From NCBI RefSeq assembly GCF_011764445.1, contig NZ_BLPG01000001.1:7891001-7955000 (forward strand): 64,000 bases of DNA. Reading direction: 5' to 3'. The translations under genes were made by a program, and so were the position numbers. Shown in pieces: positions 56,244 through 64,000 of this stretch. The notes under the pieces were generated by a model that saw nothing but the letters and a program-made list of their open reading frames with translations, made no database searches and was not told the DNA's origin. The first letter of the stretch is position 1. Every line of letters begins with the position of its first letter. Source of the stretch: Phytohabitans rumicis (GTDB taxonomy: Bacteria; Actinomycetota; Actinomycetes; Mycobacteriales; Micromonosporaceae).

Positions 56244-58629
56244 ATGCGGGTCGAGTTCGTCTACCACACCGGGCTCGCGAGTCCCGTGTTCCGCAACGTC
56301 CGGCTGTGCGGCAGTTGGGACGGGGCCGGCGAGCCGGCGCAGACCTGGACCACCGTGCCGATGACCGAGAGCCGCGGGCCGGACGGCTGCCCGACGTTCC
56401 GCGCCACGCTCACGTTCCCTGACTCGCGACTCGGTCACCCGTACCACTGGGGGTGCTGCTGGACGCGCCGGGCGGCCGGGAAGCCTGGGGCATCCCGACC
56501 GAGGCGGGCGACCCGGCGGCACCGGTGCGGCACCGCACGTTCACGCTCGCCGCGGACCTGCCACCGCAGGAGTACTGGTTGAGCACCGGCCGCCGGCTCG
56601 GCGTCAACAAGCGGCACGACGCCGGCGGCCGTACCGGCGCGGAGTTCGCCGTGTGGGCGCCGAACGCCCGCGCGGTGTCCGTGGTGTTCGGCGACCCGAT
56701 CAGCGGCTACATCGGCGACGACGGCACCGGTGTGGTCGGTGAGCCGATCCCGCTGCGCGACACCGGCGGTGGCGTGTGGACGGCCACAGTGGACGACCAC
56801 GCGGCCGTCCTCGGCCGGCCGTACATGTTCGAGGTGGTGAAGGACAACGGCCGGGTCGCGTACCGCACCGACCTGTACTCCCGGTGCCAGATCGGGCGCG
56901 GGCGCATCGATCCGGCGGCGTCGCCGTTCTCCGGCCGGTGGCAGGACCTCGACGGCACGGTCGGCTGCTCGGTCGTCGTGGATCCGGACCGGGTGGGTCC
57001 GTTCGAGGGCCCGGGGCGGGCTGGGCCGACGAGGAGTTCTGGCGCGACGAGCTGGATCCGCGCCGGCCGCTGCCCACCCGCGTCGAGGATCTGATCATCT
57101 ACGAGCTGCACGTCGGCGGGCTGGGCGCGGGGCGTACGGACGGCGCCGGAAACCCGGTGCCCGGCAATCTCGCCGACGCGATGGAGCTGCTCGACCACCT
57201 GGTGGACCTCGGCGTGAACGCGGTCGAGCTGCTGCCGATGGCCGAGTTCGAGGGCTGGGCGTCCTGGGGCTACGGCACCTCGCACTACTTCGCCGTGGAG
57301 TTCAGCGGCGGCGGCCGGGACCAGCTCAAGCACTTCGTGCGGGCGTGCCACCAGCGGGGCATCGCGGTGATTCTCGACGTGGTCTACAACCACTACCACC
57401 ACCACGCCGAGCGCGCGCAGTGGGCGTACGACTCCGACGCACACGCCCGCAACAGCTACTACTGGTACGAAGGGCTCGACACCGACTACGCCGACCCCAC
57501 CGGCGGGTACGTGGACAACCTGTCCACCGGCTGGGCGCCGCGGCTGTGGGAGGAGCCGGTCCGGCAGATGCTCATCTCCAGCGCGGTGGCCCAGCTGGCG
57601 GAGTTTCACATCGACGGGTTCCGGGTGGACCAGACCACGTCGCTGCACGCGTACTCCACATTGCACGCCGACGGCCGCGGGCTGCCGCACGTGAACGCCT
57701 TCGGCGTCCGGTTCCTGCGCGAGCTGACCCGCACGCTGCGCCTGGTCCGGCCCGACGTCTTCCTCATCGCCGAGGACCACTCCGGCTGGCCGGCGGTCAC
57801 CCAGCCGGGCCGGCTGGGCGGTCTCGGGTTCGACGTGACCTGGTACGCCGACTTCTACCACCACCTCAGCGGCGACACCGGTCGCGACAGCGGCTCGCCG
57901 AACCTGCTCACCACCGCCGCGCTCGGCGACAACCGCCCGCTCGCGATGGCCCGGTTCGGCCAGACGCTCCGCCGTACCGCCGACGCCGCGCTCGTCTACC
58001 ACGAGTCGCACGACGAGGCCGGCAACTCCCGCCACTCCGGCGGCACCTCCGGCCGTACGCTCGCGATCGCGGTGGGCCGGGCGCCGCTGGTCGGCGAGAC
58101 CCGCCGGTACGCCGAGGCGCGGGCCCGCTTCACCGCCGGTATGTCCCTGCTGTCCGCCGGGACGCCGATGTTCTTCATGGGCGAGGAGGTGGGCGCCGTG
58201 GAGGACTACCGCTACGACGACTTCGCCTGGCACCGTACCGACCTGGAAGCCGCCCGGCAGGACGGCGGCGCGAACCTGTTCGCCTTCTACCGCGGCCTCA
58301 TCGGGCTGCGCCGGGCGGTGCGCGCGCTGCGTTCCCGCACCATCGACGTGGTGCACGCCGACGACGCCGCCCGGGTTTTGGCCTTCCACCGCACCGACGG
58401 CCCGGACGACACGCTCGTGATCGCCTCGCTCAACGACGCCCCGTTCACCGCCGGGTACCGGACGCCGGGCGTGCCGGACGGGCTCTGGCGCGAGGTCTTC
58501 AACAGCGACTCCATCCACTATGGAGGCTGGAACGACGGCAACGGCGGCGCCGACCTGCCCGCGACCGGTGGCACACTGACCGCGGTGCTGCCCCGCGCCG
58601 GCTTCGTCGTCCTGCGCAAGATGTGGTGA
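56244..58629 (+). CDS. GH13 enzyme of the glucan-branching-enzyme type; two frameshifts
   Basis: 795 residues after two repairs, from ATG 56244 with GGAGGG eight bases upstream. An N-terminal CBM20/48-like beta domain is followed by a CBM48 region (GAEFAVWAPNARAVSVVFGD) and the GH13 barrel. Catalytic residues are intact: D463 (GFRVDQTTS), E511 (FLIAEDHSGW) and D591 (ESHDEAGN). The closest pattern is the branching-enzyme-like group with SWGYGTSHYFAVEFSGG. The frame breaks at GGGGG 56449-56453 (HWG to VLLDAPGG) and at GGGG 57013-57016 (FEGP to GAGWADEEFW). It would act on alpha-1,4-glucans inside the cell. Confidence 0.82.
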
Positions 58630-58749
58630 GGAGCCCCGCGGAAGGTGTGGTGAGGAAAACTTCGATCGATGTCTTGCGCGCCGGCGGCGCGTCCATCTAA
58701 GTTACCCCCGAGTAAGAAAATGTTTCATGTTTCATTCGGGAGGTCTTGG

Positions 58750-60527
58750 ATGGACGGCGCCGAAGCTCGAGCCACGATCAGCCGGCGCCGCGCGCTGTCC
58801 ATGGCCGGTGGTGTCCTGGCCGGGGTGGCGGTGGCGCAGACGGCCGCACCGGCCTTCGCGGCCGCCGCTTCGGACGACGCGGACGCGATCGTCGTCGGCG
58901 GCGGGCTGGCCGGCCTGGTGGCGACCGCGGAGCTGGCGGCGGCCGGGCGCCGGGTGATCCTGCTGGACCAGGAGCCGGAGTCCAACCTGGGCGGGCAGGC
59001 GTTCTGGTCGTTCGGCGGGCTGTTCTTCGTCGACTCCGACGAGCAGCGGCTGATGGGCATCAAGGACTCCCACGAGCTGGCCTGGCAGGACTGGCTCGGT
59101 ACCGCCGGGTTCGACCGCGGCGTCGACGACCCGGCCGGGCAGGACTACTGGGCGTACCGGTGGGCCGAGGCGTACGTCGACTTCGCCGCCACCGAGAAGC
59201 GGTCCTGGCTCTACGGCCTGGGCGTGCGCTGGTTCCCGATCGTCGGCTGGGCCGAGCGCGGCGGCGGCCTGGCGGACGGGCACGGCAACTCCGTGCCCCG
59301 CTTCCACGTCACCTGGGGCACCGGACCGGCCGTGGTCGAGCCGTTCGTCAACAAGGTGCGGGCGGCCGCGAACGTCACGCTCAAGTTCCGGCACCGGGTC
59401 GACGAGATCGTGCGTACCGGCGGCGCCATCACCGGCGTGCGCGGCTCGGTGCTGGAGCCCAGCACCGCCGCCCGGGCAAGGCCACCTCCCGCACGGTGGT
59501 CGGCGACTTCGAGTTGCGCGCCCCGGTCGTGATCGTCACCTCCGGCGGCATCGGCGGCAACCACGACCTCGTCCGGCAGAACTGGCCGGCCCGGCTCGGC
59601 CCCGCACCCCGGTACATGGTCACCGGCGTGCCGGCCCATGTGGACGGCCGGATGCTCGCGATCACCCAGCAGGCCGGTGGACGCATCGTCAACCCCGACC
59701 GGATGTGGCACTACACCGAAGGGCTGCGCAACTACGACCCGATCTGGCCCGGCCACGGCATCCGGATCCTGCCCGGCCCGTCGTCGATGTGGTTCGACGC
59801 CACCGGCAAGCGCTTCGGCGCCCCCGACTTCCCCGGATACGACACCCTGCACACGCTCAAGTCGATCACCGCCTCCGGGTACGACTACTCCTGGTTCGTC
59901 ACCACCAAGAAGATCATCGGCAAGGAGTTCGCGCTCTCCGGCTCCGAGCAGAACCCCGACCTCACCAACAAGAACATCTGGCTGCTGCTGTCCCGCATCT
60001 GGCAGACTCCCGAGCCGATCCAGCGGTTCGTGGACAAGGGCGCGGACTTCGTCAGCGCGACCACCCTGCCGGACCTGGTCACCGGCATGAACAGGCTGAC
60101 CGGCGACAACCTCGTCGACCTGACCGACCTCCAGCGGCAGATCGAGGCCCGGGACCGGGAAATCGAGAACCCGTATAGCAAGGACGCCCAGGTCATGGGC
60201 ATCCGCAACGCGCTGGCCTACCCGGGCGACACGCTCAGCCGTACCGCCGCGATCCACCGGATCCTGGACCCTGACGCCGGACCGCTGATCGCCGTACGCC
60301 TCAACATCCTGACCCGCAAGAGCCTCGGCGGCCTGCAAACCGACCTGTCCGGCCGCGTCCTGGACGCCACCGGACAAGCCGTCCCCGGCCTGTACGCCGC
60401 CGGTGAGGTCGCCGGCTTCGGCGGGGGAGGGGCGCACGGATACCGCTCCCTAGAGGGCACCTTCCTCGGTGGCTGCCTCTTCACCGGCCGCCAGACCGGA
60501 CGAGCCGCGGCAGCCGCGACCGCCTAA
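58750..60527 (+). CDS. Tat-exported FAD-dependent dehydrogenase (FAD_binding_2/KstD-like); one frameshift
   Basis: 592 residues after repair. ATG 58750 has GGGAGG six bases upstream, and the N-terminus is a Tat signal (ISRRRALSMAGG to AFAAA). The FAD-binding motif is ADAIVVGGGLAGLVATAELAAAGRRVILLDQE. The C-terminal KSLGGLQTDLSGRVLD and GLYAAGEVAGFGGGGAHGYRSLEG close the FAD domain as in fumarate reductase and ketosteroid dehydrogenase relatives. The frame breaks at GGG 59474-59476 (STAAR to GKATSRTVVGDFELRAP). The 120-base leader has two tandem ATGTTTCA copies at 58720-58735. The stop overlaps the kinase stop by four bases. Confidence 0.83.
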
Positions 60528-62086
60528 CCGACGTACCACTTCTGGGTCTCCGTGCCGGTGCAGTCGGAGATCATCAGCCAGATGCCGTTGCCCGGGTCGC
60601 CGTTGGTGACGTCGACGCACCTGCCCGCCCCGCGGCTGATCAGGTTGCCGGCGCCGGTCAGGTCGAACTGTTGCCGGGCACCGGCCGTACAACCGGCGAT
60701 CCGCAGGGTCGAGCCGTTGCCCGTACTCCTGATCTCCAGGCACTTGCCAAGGACCCGCAGGGTGCCGTCCGCGGCGTGGGTGAACTTCTCACCCGCGACG
60801 TCGTGGCAGTCCCACATCTGGATCTCGGCCGGGGTGTCCGCGGAGCTGCCCGGAACGTCGATGCACTTGCCGCTGCTCTCGTTGACGATGGGGCGGTCGG
60901 TGAACAGCGGCTGGGTCGGTGCGCTGGTCTTCGTGGGCCGTACCGACCTGCTCGGCGCGGCGCTCGCCCGGGCGGAGGATGGGGCGCTGCGGGTGGGTTT
61001 GACCGACGGCGACGCCGCCGTCGCGGACGGCGCCGGTCGGGTGTCGAGACTCCCACCGGGAGCCGCCGTGGGCTCCGGTGTCGCCGTGCCGCCGGGTACC
61101 ACGTCGTCGCCCTTGTCGGCCAGGGCGGCGCTGATGAGCGGGCGACCGGCGAGGCCGCCGGCCAGCGCGAGCGCCGCGACGACGGCCGCGATCACCCAGC
61201 CGCGCCGCTTCCTCGGGGCGGCGGCGGGCGGCACCTCAACCGGTACCGTGTCCACGTCCCGCGGTGGCTCGAGGGTCGCCTGGCGCAGGAGGTGCTCGGC
61301 CTCCTCCGGGCCGATCCGCAGGGCCGGGTCCTTGCGCAACAGCCCTTCCAACGCCGGGCCCAGGGCGCCCGCGCGCCGCGGCGGCGCCGGCGGTTCGGTC
61401 GCGAGGGCGGCCAGCGTCGCCAGCCCCGACGACCGTACGTACGGCGGCCTTCCCTCCACGACGGCGTACAGCGTCGCGCCGAGCGACCACAGGTCGGCCG
61501 CCGGCCCGATCACGCCGTCGGTGGCCCGCTCCGGCGCCAGGAACGACGGGGAGCCGATGACGACCCCGGTCCGGGTCATGCCCGGGTCGTCGGGCGCGGT
61601 GGCCAGCCCGAAGTCGGTCAGGACCACCCGGCCGTCGTTGGCGAGCAGCACGTTGGCCGGCTTCACGTCCCGGTGCAGCAGCCCGGCCTGGTGAGCGGCG
61701 CGCAGCGCGGCCAACACGGCCAGGCCGATCCGCGCCGCCTGCGCCGGTGCCATCGGGCCGTGCTCGGCCACCACCGCGTGCAACGAGCGGGACACGACGA
61801 GTTCCATGACGATCCACGGCTCGCCGCCGTCGTGCAACACGTCGAAGATCCGTACCACATTGGACTGGTTGAGCTGGGCGATCGCCCGCGCCTCCCGCAT
61901 GGACCGTTCGCGCATGTCCCGCCGCTCGGCGTCGGTCAGGCCGGGCGGCGGCACCAGCTCCTTGATCGCGACATCCCGGCGCAACATCTCGTCGCGGGCC
62001 AGCCAGACTCGCCCCATTCCGCCCTGACCGAGCGGGTGGACAAGCCGGTACCGGCCGGCGATCAAGCGTGGAGGCATGTCAGACAC
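60524..62086 (-). CDS. Receptor-type Ser/Thr protein kinase with extracellular ricin-type lectin domain
   Basis: 520 residues. The kinase domain (12-270) is complete: GQGGMGRVWLA, K42, HRDVKPAN (H138, D140) and DFG (158-160). A membrane helix (RRGWVIAAVVAALALAGG) at about 293-311 and a serine/proline/threonine linker lead to a beta-trefoil at ~385-520 with GKCIDVPGSSADTPAEIQMWDCH, GKCLEIRS and GRCVDVTNG repeats ending TETQKWYVG. The lectin domain suggests binding of a galactose- or xylose-type glycan outside the cell. GTG 62086 or ATG 62077 may be the start; neither has a clear ribosome binding site. Confidence 0.87.
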   Translation of the reverse strand: MSDMPPRLIAGRYRLVHPLGQGGMGRVWLARDEMLRRDVAIKELVPPPGLTDAERRDMRERSMREARAIAQLNQSNVVRIFDVLHDGGEPWIVMELVVSRSLHAVVAEHGPMAPAQAARIGLAVLAALRAAHQAGLLHRDVKPANVLLANDGRVVLTDFGLATAPDDPGMTRTGVVIGSPSFLAPERATDGVIGPAADLWSLGATLYAVVEGRPPYVRSSGLATLAALATEPPAPPRRAGALGPALEGLLRKDPALRIGPEEAEHLLRQATLEPPRDVDTVPVEVPPAAAPRKRRGWVIAAVVAALALAGGLAGRPLISAALADKGDDVVPGGTATPEPTAAPGGSLDTRPAPSATAASPSVKPTRSAPSSARASAAPSRSVRPTKTSAPTQPLFTDRPIVNESSGKCIDVPGSSADTPAEIQMWDCHDVAGEKFTHAADGTLRVLGKCLEIRSTGNGSTLRIAGCTAGARQQFDLTGAGNLISRGAGRCVDVTNGDPGNGIWLMISDCTGTETQKWYVG

Positions 62087-62123
62087 GGAGTGGACCGTAC
62101 CCTGCGCCGCCCGTACGCGATCA

Positions 62124-63086
62124 TCACGTGCCGGACGACGACCGCCGCTCGGCGGGGCCCGGCCTGGTCGACTGGATCTTATGTTGCTTGATGGCGCGCA
62201 CGGTGGTGTCGAACGCCTCCGTGGTCCGCTCGACGGTGCGCTGCGCGATCAGGATGTAGACCAGGTCGAGGACGACCAGCTGGGAGTGCTTCGCCGAGAG
62301 CGCCTCCGGCCGGTACGTCGTCTCGCCCGCGGTCGTGGTCAGCACAAGATCGGCGATGTCGGCGATCGGCGAACGGGGAAAGCTGGTCAGCGCGATCGTC
62401 GTGGCACCCTGGTTGCGGGCCTCGGTCAGCACGTCGACCGCCTCGGCGGTGCGCCCGCTGTGCGAGATGGCCATCACGACGTCGTCCGGCGTGAGCAAAG
62501 CGGCGCTGGTCAGCGCGCTGTGTACGTCGCAGCGGGCCCACGTCGGGATGCCGATCCGCTCCATCCGCAGCTGCATCTCCGACGCCGACAGCCAGCTCCC
62601 GCCGACGCCGAATATGTCGAAGCGGCGGGCGCCCGCGATCCGCTCGGCGGCCCGCTGGGCGATGTCCAGATCGATCTGCGCGGCGGTCTCCTGGATGGTC
62701 CGGGAGTCCGCGCCCGCGATGACCTGCAGCACCAGGTGCGCCGGGTCGTCCGGCCGGATCTCCCGGCCGAGGTTCAGCTCCCAGCGGGCCTGCTCGGCCC
62801 GCCCGGTCTCCGCCGCGATGGCGATGCGCAGTGCCCGGTAGTCGTCGTAGCCGACCGTACGGCAGAAGCGGGTCACGGTGGCCGGGGCGACGCGGGCCCG
62901 GTCGGCCAGGTCCACCAGCGACAGCGTGGTCATCTCCGGTGGGCTGGCCAACACCTGCTCCGCCACCCGGGCCAGGGCGTCCGGGAGGTTGGGGAGCATG
63001 CTTCTGAGCCGGTTGAGCACCGGAGTGACGTCGGATAGCTGCGTAGACACTCCCACTAGCCTCTCATCAAGGGATGACTCCATCAT
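62124..63086 (-). CDS. RpiR/MurR-family transcriptional regulator
   Basis: 320 residues. ATG 63086 overlaps the stop of the fucosidase gene (ATGA), which supports this start; GTG 63053 is an alternative. The N-terminal HTH_6 region is MTTLSLVDLADRARVAPATVTRFCRTVGYDDYRALR, and the SIS sugar-phosphate domain has FDIFGVGGSWLSASEMQLRMERIG and VVMAISHSGRTAEAVDVL. It probably responds to a phosphorylated sugar and controls the fucosidase operon. Confidence 0.88.
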   Translation of the reverse strand: MMESSLDERLVGVSTQLSDVTPVLNRLRSMLPNLPDALARVAEQVLASPPEMTTLSLVDLADRARVAPATVTRFCRTVGYDDYRALRIAIAAETGRAEQARWELNLGREIRPDDPAHLVLQVIAGADSRTIQETAAQIDLDIAQRAAERIAGARRFDIFGVGGSWLSASEMQLRMERIGIPTWARCDVHSALTSAALLTPDDVVMAISHSGRTAEAVDVLTEARNQGATTIALTSFPRSPIADIADLVLTTTAGETTYRPEALSAKHSQLVVLDLVYILIAQRTVERTTEAFDTTVRAIKQHKIQSTRPGPAERRSSSGT

Positions 63087-64000
63087 CCGTGGTACCCGGC
63101 TCCCCGGTAGAGATCCAACACGCCGTCCAGTTCGACGGCGAGCACCGTCGCGTACTCGTCGACCTCGGCCGGGGCGTCGATGTACAGCACGCCGGGCACG
63201 TCGTCGCCGAACCCGCCGACCACCCGGTGCCCCAACGCGGCCCCGGTGCCCAGGACGGACACGCCGCGGACCTTCGTCCGGAGCCCCTTGACCGCGACGT
63301 ACTCGATGGGTCTGTCCAGACAGACCAGGAAGAGCGTGCGGCCGTCCTTCGACAGCATGGACGGGCCGTAGTGGTGGCCGAGCGGCAGCCCTCGGCCCGT
63401 GCCGTAGACGGCTTCCCGGTTGCGCTCGATCCAGGCCCCCAGGGCGTGCAGGCGCTCGACGTGCTCGGGCTGGAAGGTGCCGTCCTCGCGCGGGCCGATG
63501 CCGAGCAACAGGTTGCCGCCGCCGCCGAGCGTCTCGGCGAAGATGCGCACGAGTTGCCGGGTGGATTTGAAATTCCGGTCGGCGGGTTGGTGGCCCCAGG
63601 AGTCGTTGACCGTCAGGCACAGCTCCCACGGCCCGTCCGGCGGGACGATCGGCAGGCCCTGCTCCGGCGTCTCGTAGTCGCTGTGGTCCAGCAACCGTGA
63701 CACGATCATGTTCGGCGCCTCGGCGAGGATCGAATCGCGCAACTCGCGCATCCGCCATTGGGACTCGTCGCGCTCCCATGCGCCGTCGAACCACATCAGG
63801 TCCGGCCGGTACCCGAGCAGCTCCCCGACCTGAGCCCGGTGGAACCGCAGGAACCGCTCCCACCGTGCCGGATCCTCCGCGCCTTCGGCGCAGAGCCCGA
63901 ACCGGCTCTCCACCCACGGCCTGACCAGAGTGGACGGTCGCTGCGTCGGGTAGTCCGGATGCGACCAGTCCAGGTGCGAGAAGTAGAAGCCCACCTTCAG
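63083..64000 (-). CDS. GH29 alpha-L-fucosidase, C-terminal part (5' end outside window)
   Basis: The frame is open to the window end; 305 residues are visible. GFYFSHLDWSHPDY, then LMWFDGAWERDESQWRMREL with the GH29 nucleophile aspartate, then NDSWGHQPADRNFKS and GGGGNLLLGIGPREDGTFQP are the standard fucosidase landmarks. A beta-sandwich domain closes the protein. It releases alpha-L-fucose from glycans. The N-terminal signal peptide, if any, lies beyond the window. The overlapping RpiR gene is its likely regulator. Confidence 0.85.
   Translation of the reverse strand: MKVGFYFSHLDWSHPDYPTQRPSTLVRPWVESRFGLCAEGAEDPARWERFLRFHRAQVGELLGYRPDLMWFDGAWERDESQWRMRELRDSILAEAPNMIVSRLLDHSDYETPEQGLPIVPPDGPWELCLTVNDSWGHQPADRNFKSTRQLVRIFAETLGGGGNLLLGIGPREDGTFQPEHVERLHALGAWIERNREAVYGTGRGLPLGHHYGPSMLSKDGRTLFLVCLDRPIEYVAVKGLRTKVRGVSVLGTGAALGHRVVGGFGDDVPGVLYIDAPAEVDEYATVLAVELDGVLDLYRGAGYHG

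Overview
The window is about 72% GC by eye, gene-dense, and full of GTG starts and four-base stop/start overlaps. It carries Tat signals, SigE-type sigma factors, membrane-bound kinases and a PknK-like fusion protein. This points to a filamentous actinomycete, most likely Micromonosporaceae (Actinoplanes/Micromonospora type). That placement is inferred from style and gene content; no rRNA or tRNA gene is visible. I see no CRISPR array, insertion sequence or phage gene.

Left end (1-11.3 kb): two secreted carbohydrate-active proteins sharing a C-terminal domain (one truncated by the window edge, one a GH43-type protein), then a small surface protein and a DUF916 membrane protein, then a 1612-residue kinase-ATPase-GAF-GGDEF signalling protein.

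11.3-22.9 kb: a compact pair of divergent operons. Leftward are a family 2 glycosyltransferase and two ABC half-transporters. Rightward are a Tat-exported family 5 binding protein, a PhyH-type Fe/2-oxoglutarate dioxygenase, an ATP-grasp ligase, a heme-oxygenase-like diiron oxidase, a PNPOx-family flavoprotein and a second glycosyltransferase. It reads as a small biosynthetic cluster without PKS or NRPS and is one of the two best candidates for an undescribed system.

22.9-43.2 kb: ordinary accessory and regulatory genes. These include DUF899/HxlR, an FGE-type formylglycine-generating enzyme with SUKH and DUF1905 genes, an FAH-family hydrolase, an AraC/hydrolase/reductase group, a SigE-type sigma factor with a HAF-repeat membrane partner, secreted proteins near a triplicated palindrome, a TrmB/LuxR hybrid regulator, a second PhyH dioxygenase, a pectate lyase with a clear promoter and LacI-type operators, a membrane Hsp70, and a MarR/EamA pair around a perfect 28-bp palindrome.

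43.3-49.6 kb: a probable biological-conflict island. A small EACC1-like protein overlaps a caspase fused to a trehalose-synthase-like GH13 domain that has lost its nucleophile and acid/base residues. Facing it, after a large palindromic repeat, are a DUF4132 protein and a small upstream-coupled protein ending in Gly-Gly. This is the most striking locus in the window.

50.9-64 kb: a five-gene run (AGE-family epimerase, tandem DJ-1/PfpI protein, ThDP enzyme, active GH13 branching-enzyme-like protein, Tat-exported flavoprotein dehydrogenase), a receptor kinase with a ricin-type lectin domain, and an RpiR regulator coupled to a GH29 fucosidase cut by the window edge.

A caution for the whole window: eleven genes need one (one gene, two) extra base to restore a family-consistent frame. 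All twelve events are single-base deletions, most of them in G/C runs. I therefore annotate these genes as intact genes with likely sequence errors and give the positions, rather than as pseudogenes.
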